NCBI RefSeq assembly: GCF_007714205.1
Contig: NZ_VMQU01000044.1
Location: 1-39,632, forward strand
Origin: Mycobacterium helveticum
GTDB lineage: Bacteria > Actinomycetota > Actinomycetes > Mycobacteriales > Mycobacteriaceae
DNA length: 39,632 nt
Direction: 5' to 3'
Shown here: positions 1 to 6,924 of the stretch, in pieces
Layout: every line of letters begins with the position of its first letter
Position numbering within the stretch: position 1 is the stretch's first letter
The notes under the pieces: generated by a model
Database searches by the model: none
The model's input: only the letters and a program-made list of their open reading frames with translations
Told to the model about the DNA's origin: nothing
Made by a program: the position numbers and the translations under genes

Positions 1-272
1 GCCTGCTCTTGCTGCTCGTAGTTGCTGGCGTCGCGGATCAACCCGTCACGCACCCCGTGGAGCATGTTCACGATGTTGCGGAACGCCTGGTTCATCTGAC
101 CCATGGTGTCGTAGGACGTCGCCTGGGCCTGACCGCTCCAGCCCGCACCGGCAATGTTCATCGACGACGCCCACATCTTGCGGGCCTCGTCCTCCACCGT
201 CTGCGCGTGCACCTCGAAACGACCCGCCATCGCCCGCATCTCGTGCGGGTCAGTCATAAAACGTGTTGGCAT
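1..272 (-). CDS. WXG100 protein, second EsxJ-like copy (partial)
   Basis: CFP-10-like member of the WXG100 family, normally secreted as a helical-hairpin heterodimer with an ESAT-6-like partner through a type VII (ESX-5-class) system. Ninety codons are visible. The stop and about eight C-terminal residues lie beyond the window edge, judging by the complete copy at 1307-1603, to which it aligns without gaps. By eye there are about 12 base differences in 272, giving only two amino-acid changes (Pro for Ala at residue 2, Ser for Asn near the C-terminus). The WSG turn is in the middle and the YxxxE secretion motif (YEQQE) is near the end. The start is ATG at 272, preceded by AAGGAGACC. Its expected ESAT-6-like partner would lie outside the window. 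The near-identity marks a recent duplication or gene conversion. Confidence 0.93.
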   Translation of the reverse strand, partial: MPTRFMTDPHEMRAMAGRFEVHAQTVEDEARKMWASSMNIAGAGWSGQAQATSYDTMGQMNQAFRNIVNMLHGVRDGLIRDASNYEQQEQ

Positions 273-395
273 GTTGCCTGGTCTCCTTACTGGGTTTGTT
301 TACTTGGACTCGTCAGTTAGCTTTGTTGTTGTCGGCGGCTAGCGGAGATCCGCCGATCAGCGGTGAAACACCAACATCTTCATTCCCCCCTCCGG

Positions 396-785
396 TTAGC
401 CGGCCGCCGGGGAACGCGGTATCACGCCGCTGGTCCGTGGCACGTCGAAGCGAGGTTCGGCTTCGCCCTGCCATTCACTCCATTGGGCCCATTCGTCCCA
501 TTCGTCCGTCTCCGCGGTGATCGCGCCGGGCACCGGCTCCTCGATCGGCATTTCGGGAGCGGCCACGCCCTCCTCCGGCTCCGGCGGAGCCCAATGGTCG
601 TAGTCATCGGGCGGTACGGCCACACCCCAGGTGAGCGGCACGGACAATCCGCCGAGCATGCCCGACTCGCCCCGCTTCGCCGACACCGAATCGTCCGGCA
701 AGGGCGGACCCAGAGGCAAAAGCACGGTGCCCCCTTTCATAGCCGTTCGAACTCTCGAACCCGGCGGCGAACCGCCACCGAGCAT
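396..785 (-). pseudogene. PPE-SVP C-terminal remnant
   Basis: This minus-strand reading frame is 129 codons from its first ATG, but it resembles only the C-terminal part of a PPE-SVP protein. It has the stretch SVSAKRGESGMLGGLSVPLTW, which lines up with the SVP region of the intact PPE15 here, and it ends IPRSPAAG, a tail like that of other PPE proteins. No PPE N-terminal domain (PPE motif, WxG) is found upstream: the frame is closed by TGA at about 798-800, and esxI ends at 978. The middle is unusually acidic and tryptophan-rich (DEWDEWAQWSEWQ). It sits just upstream of the partial esxJ copy, where a PPE gene is expected in this cassette, so I read it as the remains of a duplicated PPE gene. 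Expression as a small protein cannot be excluded. Confidence 0.6.
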
Positions 786-861
786 TGCGAGAATCGTAAG
801 TCAATTCTCGGGACAATATCCGGGATTTCCCGATTTCGCTCGCCGAACGGGATGCGACGCC

Positions 862-893
862 GTTGTCGCACCGCGCGGTTGTCGCACCGCGCG
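862..893. repeat. Perfect 16-bp tandem duplication
   Basis: The unit GTTGTCGCACCGCGCG occurs twice head to tail (862-877, 878-893) in the gap between esxI and the PPE remnant, close to where the PPE homology stops. Confidence 0.9.
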
Positions 894-924
894 CGAACCG
901 CGTGGGCTCCCCCGATAAGCCGAA

Positions 925-964
925 GGCGCGGGTAACACGTCGCTCCCGAAGTGTTACCCGCGCC
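925..964 (-). terminator. Hairpin terminator after esxI
   Basis: A perfect 14-bp inverted repeat (GGCGCGGGTAACAC at 925-938 and its complement at 951-964) with a 12-nt loop begins 14 bases beyond the esxI stop. It lacks a clear U tract, as is common in mycobacteria. It closes the PE8-PPE15-esxJ-esxI unit. Confidence 0.75.
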
Positions 965-977
965 CCGTAGCTCATGG

Positions 978-1262
978 TCAGGCCCAGCTGGACCCGACGG
1001 CGCTGTCGGTGCTGGCCATGTTGGAACCGGCGCTCTGCACCTTCTGGCCGTGGGAGTTGGCCTGCTCGTAGATCACCTGGAAGTTGCGACCCAACTGGGT
1101 GATGAACTCCTGGCAGGCCACCGAACCCGAACCGCCCCAGAAGTCACCGGCGGCCAGCACATCACGAACGATGGCCTGGTGCTCGGCCTCCAACGAGGCG
1201 GCCTGCGCGCGGATCGTGGCGCCGTGAGCGTCCACATCCCCGAACGAGTAATTGATGCTCAT
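978..1262 (-). CDS. esxI: ESAT-6-like WXG100 protein EsxI (Mtb9.9 family)
   Basis: 94-residue ESAT-6-like partner of the CFP-10-like protein upstream, of the nearly identical Mtb9.9 subfamily (EsxI/L/N/O/V). The protein starts MSINYSFGDVDAHG, carries the WGGSGS turn that defines WXG100 proteins around residue 42, and has no signal peptide, as expected for type VII secretion. A textbook ribosome site (AAGGAG, 8 nt before ATG) fixes the start. It follows esxJ by 44 bases, so the two should be co-transcribed and form a 1:1 heterodimer. I chose the name esxI from the PPE15/PE8 context. By sequence alone any Mtb9.9 paralogue name would fit. Confidence 0.93.
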   Translation of the reverse strand: MSINYSFGDVDAHGATIRAQAASLEAEHQAIVRDVLAAGDFWGGSGSVACQEFITQLGRNFQVIYEQANSHGQKVQSAGSNMASTDSAVGSSWA

Positions 1263-1306
1263 TGCTTAGCTCCTTCGAAAGTGTTGGATGACTGCGGTTT
1301 TCGCTA

Positions 1307-1603
1307 CTAGATGCCGAGGATCTGCTGCGAGGCCTGCTCTTGCTGCTCGTAGTTGTTGGCGTCGCGGATCAGCCCGTCGCGCACCCCGTGGAGCATGTTC
1401 ACGATGTTGCGGAACGCCTGGTTCATCTGACCCATGGTGTCGTAGGACGTCGCCTGGGCCTGGCCGCTCCAGCCCGCTCCGGCGATGTTCATCGACGACG
1501 CCCACATCTTGCGGGCCTCGTCCTCGACGGTCTGCGCGTGCACCTCGAAACGGCCCGCCATCGCCCGCATCTCGTGCGGGTCGGTCATGAAACGTGTTGC
1601 CAT
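1307..1603 (-). CDS. esxJ: CFP-10-like WXG100 protein EsxJ (QILSS family)
   Basis: 98-residue CFP-10-like partner of EsxI. It has a [13 protein letters not shown] turn near residue 45 (WSG) and a C-terminal YEQQE motif matching the YxxxD/E type VII secretion signal. The ATG at 1603 is preceded by AAGGAGATAGG. It lies 158 bases downstream of PPE15 and 44 bases upstream of esxI, in the PE-PPE-esx-esx order typical of ESX-5-associated duplicated cassettes. It is nearly identical to the partial copy at 1-272. The naming rests on synteny with Rv1038c. Confidence 0.93.
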   Translation of the reverse strand: MATRFMTDPHEMRAMAGRFEVHAQTVEDEARKMWASSMNIAGAGWSGQAQATSYDTMGQMNQAFRNIVNMLHGVRDGLIRDANNYEQQEQASQQILGI

Positions 1604-1761
1604 TTTGCCTATCTCCTTGTCGTTCTTGTTTTTCGAGCCTTGGATTGGTCGAAGTCTTCAGCAGTCGCGGTCGCTGCGGCGGTGGCCGCATCCCGGACAG
1701 ATTACGGCCTGCCGGTTAACTGCTTGCCCCACATGGATGCCGTGTCGCTGCTTTTCCGGTC

Positions 1762-2949
1762 TCAGACCACCACCTGCTTGGGCATGACGATCGGCTTGAA
1801 GCCGTAGCGCGGCCCGGCCCCGTAGGCGCCGGCGCCCTTGGCCGCCGCCGCCATCCCCGGCATGCCGGGCATCGCCGTGACCGGCTCGGCCGCCTCGGAG
1901 GCGACGGTCCAGCCCGAGCCCTCCAACGGGGCGGTGGAGGAGGCCAGCGTCGCCGGGGCGGCCGCCGACCAGCCGGCCGGCACCGACAGACCGCCGACGG
2001 CGGACGCCTCGCCGAGACCCGCCGACACCGCGCCGCCCAGGCCCAGCGGCGTGGTCGAGCCCACCAGCGACGTTCCTATCCCCAAGCCGGCACCCAGGGG
2101 CGTGACGTCGTCGACGGTGACACCCAATGGAGCGCCGGCAAGGAAGTGGCCGAGCAGCGGGAAGGTCGCGGTGATCATGGCGACGTTCCATGCCGCGGTG
2201 ACACCGATGTTGTAAATGACATTCTGGACGACCGGAATCGAGGCGAAATCGGCAATCGACGGGATCTGGCCGTTGAGGGTCAGAATCGAATTCAGTGAGC
2301 TCTGCAACTCGGAGAAGCCGGTCTGCAGGCCCGAGATGGCAGAACCGAGGCCCCCCTGCGCGGGCGCTGCCGCCGCGCTCTGGGCTGTCGTCGCGGCTTG
2401 AATACCGGCCGCGGCCGGGTTGGTGGCCGGCGTCTCGGGCGCGGTCGGCTGAAGCACCCCGGCGGCCGTCGAGGCGGCCTGGTAGGTGTACATGGTGGTG
2501 GCGTCCTGGACCCACATCTCGGCGTACTGGGCCTCGGTTGCCATGATTGCCGCCGTGTTGATGCCCAGGAAATTGGTCGCGACCAGCGCCGTCAGCTGCG
2601 CACGGTTGGCAGCGATCACCGGCGGCGGCACCGTCGCGGAGAACGCTGCTTCGTACGCGGCCGCCGACGCCGTCGCCTGGGCGCCTGCATGTTCGGCCGC
2701 CGCCGCCGCGGTGGTCAGCCAGGACACGACGGATTCGGCTGAGGCGGTCGCGGCTGTCGACCCCACACCCGTCCAGTGCTCGGTGGTCAGCGTCGTGACG
2801 ATCGACTCCCATTGAGACGCTGCGGTGCCCAGCTCCGCGGCCAGGTTGGACCATGACGCGGCGGCGGCCATGAGCGGTCCGGAGCCCGCGCCCGAATACA
2901 TGAGCGCCGACGTGACGTCCGGGGGTATCGCTCCGAAATCCATAACCAT
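1762..2949 (-). CDS. PPE15: PPE family protein PPE15 (SVP subfamily)
   Basis: 395 residues, close to the 391 I recall for PPE15 of M. tuberculosis. The N-terminal PPE domain (about 1-180) has MDFGAIPPD and the WTG turn at residues 59-61. The C-terminal region carries the GGLSVPAGW (SVP) motif and ends in MPGMPG...PRYGFKPIVMPK. PPE15 is known to pair with PE8 and to bind the EspG5 chaperone, then to be exported by ESX-5. PE8 lies 79 bases upstream on the same strand, which supports the same here. The start may be ATG 2949 or the in-frame ATG at 2943. A purine-rich GAGGAAAGGG lies upstream. The C-terminal tail is visibly homologous to that of PE8. Confidence 0.92.
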   Translation of the reverse strand: MVMDFGAIPPDVTSALMYSGAGSGPLMAAAASWSNLAAELGTAASQWESIVTTLTTEHWTGVGSTAATASAESVVSWLTTAAAAAEHAGAQATASAAAYEAAFSATVPPPVIAANRAQLTALVATNFLGINTAAIMATEAQYAEMWVQDATTMYTYQAASTAAGVLQPTAPETPATNPAAAGIQAATTAQSAAAAPAQGGLGSAISGLQTGFSELQSSLNSILTLNGQIPSIADFASIPVVQNVIYNIGVTAAWNVAMITATFPLLGHFLAGAPLGVTVDDVTPLGAGLGIGTSLVGSTTPLGLGGAVSAGLGEASAVGGLSVPAGWSAAAPATLASSTAPLEGSGWTVASEAAEPVTAMPGMPGMAAAAKGAGAYGAGPRYGFKPIVMPKQVVV

Positions 2950-3028
2950 GGGGGTCTATCCCTTTCCTCTTAATTAGCTGAATTTGGCTTCGTGTTGATC
3001 AGTTGTGCAGCGCGGGCGCTGTTGCCGC

Positions 3029-3880
3029 CTAGACGGTCGCCGGCTTGGGCATGACGAGGGGCTTGACGCCGTAGCGTGGCGCACCGAAGCCGGCGCTGTT
3101 ACGCGCGGCCGCGCCCAGCCCGGGCATGCCGGGGACGGCCACGCCCGGACCGGACTGCGGCGCTCCGGCGGTCCAGCCCGCAGTCGGCAGGGCCATCGGG
3201 TCCATCGGGGTGCTACTCGACACCGTCGTGACCGTGCCGGCCCAGCTCGGCGGCACCGACAACTTGCCGACCATGGTCGCCGAACCCACGCTGGCCACCG
3301 GCATCGCACCGATGCCGGCCACGCCGGAACCGACGGCCGGCGTCGTCGCGCCCGCGAGGTCGGCTGCGCCGGCAAGGCCGCCGAGGTCGACGCCGGCCTC
3401 TTCGGGAGCCGATATGGCCGAAAGAAGGCCGCCGCCCCCCATCCCGATGGTGTCCGAGTAGGCCGAGGCCCAGTTGCCCATCTCGTCCATGCCGATGGTG
3501 GTTCCACCACCCGAGGGGCTGAAAAGCCCGTTGCTGCTGCTCAGGAAGTTGTAGGCCTGGTTGATCAATGAGGCTGGGTCCAGGGACTGCTGGGCCGTGT
3601 TGCTGGCCTCGGCAGCTGAGTAGGTACCGGAAGTCTGGTTCAGCGTGTTCACATACTGCTGCTGTTCGGTCTGAGCTTGAGTTGCCGTCGCCTGATACTG
3701 AGTGCCGTACGCCGAGAAGAGCGCCGCCTGCTGCAACGACACCGGGTCAGCGGCTGCCGGTGCGATGGCCGTGGTCGCCGCCGCAGCGCCCGCGTGCTGC
3801 GCGGTCAGCGAACTGACGATGGCCTCCAGCTGCGCCGCCGCAGCGGACAATTCTGCGGGCAGTGTTTTCAGAAATGACAT
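3029..3880 (-). CDS. PE8: PE family protein PE8 with SVP-type C-terminal domain
   Basis: 283 residues. The PE domain (1 to about 95) starts MSFLKTLPAELSAAAAQLEAI and contains the YSAAE (YxxxE) secretion signal after the second helix. A linker follows, then an SVP-type region (KLSVPPSW) and a tail MPGLG...APRYGVKPLVMPKP, which matches the end of its partner PPE15. I chose ATG 3880 because GGAGGAACGG precedes it and the PE domain starts there. The frame stays open further upstream without PE homology. First gene of the PE8-PPE15-esxJ-esxI unit; the expected role is as ESX-5 substrate in a heterodimer with PPE15. The name is supported by synteny with Rv1040c and the adjacent tRNA-Leu. Confidence 0.9.
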   Translation of the reverse strand: MSFLKTLPAELSAAAAQLEAIVSSLTAQHAGAAAATTAIAPAAADPVSLQQAALFSAYGTQYQATATQAQTEQQQYVNTLNQTSGTYSAAEASNTAQQSLDPASLINQAYNFLSSSNGLFSPSGGGTTIGMDEMGNWASAYSDTIGMGGGGLLSAISAPEEAGVDLGGLAGAADLAGATTPAVGSGVAGIGAMPVASVGSATMVGKLSVPPSWAGTVTTVSSSTPMDPMALPTAGWTAGAPQSGPGVAVPGMPGLGAAARNSAGFGAPRYGVKPLVMPKPATV

Positions 3881-4236
3881 CCGTTCCTCCGTCGTGTCAA
3901 AATCGCTGGCCCTATGCGGCCGATCGACCCTGGGTGTTTGCCCAACGACTGCTGTGCATTGGCGTAAGGCTAACGATCCACGTCTCCACAGTCGCGGCCG
4001 AAAAGAGCGCGCTGGCAGCCGTTTACGCTTTTTTAACGATGGCGCGGGCAGTTTTAACAAGTCGCCGTCGAGCGACATAGCGCTGTCATGTGGCCAGGGC
4101 GGCAGTACGGGGTATACGCGGCTCAGCGGCGGGACAATACTCGAAGCGCGGCCGGGTCGCATGTTGGGGTGCGGGCCGGCCTCGAGGGGGATGCGATGCC
4201 CCCGGCCCCGTTCGCGCGCGCTACATTCGCCGCCGG
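3881..4236. other. Gene-free stretch between PE8 and the tRNA
   Basis: It contains AT-rich patches unusual for the window (around 4028-4036 and 4053-4060) and presumably the PE8 promoter. I could not place -35/-10 boxes. The plus-strand open frames here show no recognisable protein. Confidence 0.6.
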
Positions 4237-4310
4237 GCCCCCATAGCCCAATTGGCAGAGGCAGCGGACTTAAAATCCGTCCAGTGTCGGTTCGAGCCCG
4301 ACTGGGGGCA
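4237..4310 (+). tRNA. tRNA-Leu (UAA anticodon), short variable loop
   Basis: A complete cloverleaf can be drawn by hand. Acceptor stem 4237-4243 pairs with 4303-4309. The D arm begins GCCC at 4246. The anticodon stem is 4264-4268/4276-4280 around loop CTTAAAA, with anticodon TAA at 4271-4273. The variable loop is five bases (4281-4285). The T stem is GTCGG/CCGAC with loop TTCGAGC. The discriminator is A4310, and CCA is not encoded. Anticodon UAA reads the leucine codon UUA, but bacterial tRNA-Leu normally has a long class II variable arm, which is absent here. I recall a tRNA-Leu at this position next to PE8 in M. tuberculosis. It marks the left edge of the accessory block. Confidence 0.85.
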
Positions 4311-4378
4311 CGCTGACGAACGGGCTGGTGACGCCGACGCCGGCGGTATTGTCCGGGGGACCCGCGGCGCGGCCGAGC

Positions 4379-4670
4379 ATGGCTTTTCGGGCGGTCAGCG
4401 TGAAGGAAATCAGGGGAGCGCTCCGGCTGTTGCCGGTGGTGGCAACTACACCGTCGAGGCCGTTGATGACGGGTTGATCGGTGCGTCCACCGAGGCGGGG
4501 CGCGGGGTGTGCCGCAACGGGCATGGCGTGGCGCGCGAGCAGCTGGTCACGATCGAGGAGCGGATCACCCCGGCAAGCGGAACGCGGCCCCGCCCGAAGA
4601 TCGTGAGTGAGAAAGAATCTCCACGACGGAAACGTCAGGCAATCCGGTGTGGCAACGAGCCACGGTCCAC
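4379..4670 (+). pseudogene. Decayed IS21-type transposase (istA) fragment
   Basis: An ATG at 4379 opens MAFRAVSVKEIRGALRLLP and stops at 4475-4477. In another frame the sequence continues as VEAVDDGLIGASTE...RNGHGVAREQLVTIEERIT. Together these resemble the N-terminus of IS21 IstA transposases as I know them (MxFRExxVxEIREVLR, then a stretch with HGxAWExLxxxEEQI). A third frame after 4600 has a weak match to the next IstA segment. At least one frameshift and a stop make it non-functional. There is no DDE domain or istB, so only the 5' end remains. It lies 69 bases downstream of the tRNA, the favoured side for mobile-element insertion. Confidence 0.5.
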
Positions 4671-4741
4671 GTTGCCGCCGAAACAATGTTGCCGCCGAAA
4701 CAATGTTGTCTGCTCGCCGAGCGTGGCTCCGACAAACTCTT

Positions 4742-4747
4742 TATCGT
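4742..4747 (+). promoter_or_regulatory. Putative leaderless -10 box of the methyltransferase gene
   Basis: TATCGT fits the mycobacterial TANNNT -10 pattern and ends 6 bases before the ATG at 4754. No Shine-Dalgarno is visible, so transcription may begin at the start codon. Confidence 0.4.
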
Positions 4748-4753
4748 TGCGGG

Positions 4754-5503
4754 ATGAGCCAACCCGGGCAATTCGATCCCCTCCGCTACGAGAAGATGTA
4801 TCGCAATCAGCAGTCCGCGAACGGCTTGCCGGCGGCCACGCCGTGGGACATCGGCGGCCCGCAGGAGATCGTTAAGCAACTTGTTGCGTTGGGTGCGGTC
4901 AAGGGCGAGGTTCTTGACCCGGGTACCGGTCCGGGGCATCACGCCATCTACTACGCCGCAAAGGGGTACTCGGCGACCGGTATCGACTCCTCACCGGCTG
5001 CGATCGAGCGGGCAAAGGAGAACGCGCGCCGCGCAGGGGTTTCGGTCAACTTTCAGGTGGGTGACGCGATAAGGCTAGACGGCCTGGAGAACCGCTTCGA
5101 CACGGTCGTTGACTGCGCGTTCTATCACGTGTTTTCAGACGTGCCTGAGGCGAAGCGGATTTATGCGCAGGCTTTGCATCGGGCGACCAAGCCCGGAGCG
5201 CGGCTCTACATGTTCGAGTACGCCCACTACAGTGTCAACGGCATCGTTGCTCCGCGTTCGGTGTCCCTGGACGACTTCATACAGATGTTCCCCGACGCCG
5301 GTTGGCAGCTCACGTATCTGGGGCCGACCACGTATCAGGTCAACATGAGCATGGAATCCTTCGACATGATGATCGCCCGCAATCCCGATAAGGCCGAGCA
5401 GATAAGGTCTTTCGTCGAGGGGTTTCGGTTGATCGAGCCCTGGCTGACCAATGGCCTCGCGTACGCACCGTTTTGGGAGATGCACGCCACCCGGGTGGAC
5501 TGA
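4754..5503 (+). CDS. Class I SAM-dependent methyltransferase
   Basis: 249 residues from ATG 4754, which begins MSQPGQFDPLRYEKMY. The Rossmann methyltransferase signature is clear: motif I is LDPGTGPGHHAIYYA (about 55-70), GIDSSPAAIERAKENAR follows as the acidic strand-2 region, then FQVGDAIRL, and FDTVVDCAFYHVF as motif IV. It should transfer a methyl group from S-adenosylmethionine to a small molecule. The substrate is not readable. The frame is open further upstream, but those codons overlap the transposase remnant and show no conserved residues. The gene stands alone between the IS remnant and a 392-base gap, in a part of the window with less biased codon use than the flanks, which suggests acquisition. 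Confidence 0.85.
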   Translation: MSQPGQFDPLRYEKMYRNQQSANGLPAATPWDIGGPQEIVKQLVALGAVKGEVLDPGTGPGHHAIYYAAKGYSATGIDSSPAAIERAKENARRAGVSVNFQVGDAIRLDGLENRFDTVVDCAFYHVFSDVPEAKRIYAQALHRATKPGARLYMFEYAHYSVNGIVAPRSVSLDDFIQMFPDAGWQLTYLGPTTYQVNMSMESFDMMIARNPDKAEQIRSFVEGFRLIEPWLTNGLAYAPFWEMHATRVD

Positions 5504-5895
5504 TCGCAGACGAAGAAGCTCAGGAGCCGGCCGGCACCGGGGCAGCGACGAGGTAACCGGCAAAGGAGAATGCGGTGGAACGCTCTACCCGCGATTCCCG
5601 GCGCGGAAATCGAATTGAGGTTTTTTCCCGTGCGGTCCCCGGTGTCAGCGTGGCGGGAAGGTGTAGCCCAGGAACCGATTGTTCCACAGAGGGATTGGGT
5701 GTTGTGCGGCGTTGGGGGCGTCGACCGGTTTGGGTGGTGATTGCGGAGTTCGAGCTTGCAGGGTGATGTTTTTGTCGATGTTGAGCATGATGCCGCCGGA
5801 AAGGGTGTGCCGCGTCGCGTTGCCCAAGCGCCGTCGGAGTGCACCGCCGGGACCAATGCTCGACCCGCCGACGAGAGCCTGGTGAAAAGGAAATT
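5504..5895. other. Gap with no confident gene
   Basis: Only short frames are present. A minus-strand frame at 5645-5827 (60 codons, with an internal ATG giving MLNIDKNITLQARTP) has reasonable codon usage but no recognisable family and no good ribosome site. A real small gene cannot be excluded. Confidence 0.5.
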
Positions 5896-6756
5896 ATGAG
5901 CGAACCGTCCCAACCGGACCAGCCCGCGGGCCGCCGCGAAGTCCGATCAGGCGCAGTGCCTTTGGAACTGCGCGACCGCCGGCACTGGCGGCATTGCGCC
6001 GCGCTGTGTGTTTCCCGCGGAATCGCAGCACTCCTCCTCGCGGTGCTGCTCGCCTGGCTGCTGCCGGCTCGCTCCTGGGACGTCGCTTCCCAAGCCGCCC
6101 GCCTTCCATGTCTTGCCACTTTCGTCGCCGTCTTCGTCGTCCTGTGGCAGTCGCTCGTCATCCGGAGCCGGGCGCGAGACGACGTCAGGGAAGCGCATGA
6201 GCGACTGCGGCGTGAGCTTGAGGCGGCCGAGCAAAGGTCGGCCAGAGAGCTGGACAATGCGCGCGAGCTACACCGAATCGAGCTTGAAGCACAGCGGGAA
6301 CAAGCTCGCATCCAACGCGTCCATCTGCGCGAACAAGAGTTCAAACTCGCCGTGATTCGGGTGTCTCGCGCGGTCAACGACTACACCCTCGAGCTGTCAA
6401 GACTCACGGAGCGGGGACACAAAGTGGTGACGATGCCCGAGAAACAGGAACGCGAGGACGCACTTGCGGCGAACAGCAAGAAACTTGACTCCCTTCTCAA
6501 GAATATGCAGCTGGAAATCTCGGCGGCGCAAATGTTTACCCGTAACAAGGCGCTTCATGATTCCCTTGACGCGGTGAACGCCACCACGGTACTCGGCTCA
6601 CACGCTGAGGCGATGTTCCGGGAAGCGGTGATCCGTAACTGCACCATGCCCCGCTCGGTCGTGGAGGCAATCTTTCGGGCAATGACGACGATGCAGACGG
6701 CGACAGGCAACATCCGTCGTCTGGCTGGCGACCTGCTGGAAACCGGCTGGGAATGA
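5896..6756 (+). CDS. Membrane-anchored coiled-coil protein, function unknown
   Basis: 286 residues. After a basic and proline-rich N-terminus come two hydrophobic segments (about 38-57, rich in Ala/Leu, and 69-89), then a long charged heptad-rich stretch (about 92-150, many Arg/Glu/Leu and Ala) typical of a coiled coil, and a helical C-terminal domain. I do not recognise the family. The layout (two membrane spans followed by a cytoplasmic coiled coil) suggests a membrane-tethered scaffold or sensor. The start is supported by AAAAGGAAATT before ATG. A GC-rich hairpin and 168 bases separate it from the P450 downstream. Codon usage is less GC3-biased than in the flanking core genes. Confidence 0.75.
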   Translation: MSEPSQPDQPAGRREVRSGAVPLELRDRRHWRHCAALCVSRGIAALLLAVLLAWLLPARSWDVASQAARLPCLATFVAVFVVLWQSLVIRSRARDDVREAHERLRRELEAAEQRSARELDNARELHRIELEAQREQARIQRVHLREQEFKLAVIRVSRAVNDYTLELSRLTERGHKVVTMPEKQEREDALAANSKKLDSLLKNMQLEISAAQMFTRNKALHDSLDAVNATTVLGSHAEAMFREAVIRNCTMPRSVVEAIFRAMTTMQTATGNIRRLAGDLLETGWE

Positions 6757-6844
6757 TCGCGCCCCGGTTGGGAACGGGCACCAGCACCCACGCCCGAACG
6801 ATCATTGGGATTCGGCAAACCGGCCCCCCGTCGATGCCCCCGCC

Positions 6845-6880
6845 GGGCGGTGGATCTGCGCAATGATCGCTCCACCGCCC
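6845..6880 (+). terminator. Hairpin between the coiled-coil gene and the P450 gene
   Basis: Ten-base perfect arms (GGGCGGTGGA at 6845-6854, complement at 6871-6880) with a 16-nt loop lie 90 bases after the upstream stop. There is no U tract. This could be a terminator or a leader structure. Confidence 0.45.
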
Positions 6881-6924
6881 CGAAAACATGGACCTGAAAA
6901 CATCAGCAAGAAAGGTAGTTCAGC

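Noticed and set aside
4286..4310. Attachment-site duplication of the tRNA 3' end
   Set aside because: Reading the rest of the window I found no second copy of the T-arm and acceptor sequence, and no integrase gene. A direct search of the whole genome would be needed.
5645..5827. Small minus-strand gene of 60 codons
   Set aside because: No family, no ribosome site and no neighbours on that strand. It is mentioned in the gap entry but not called.
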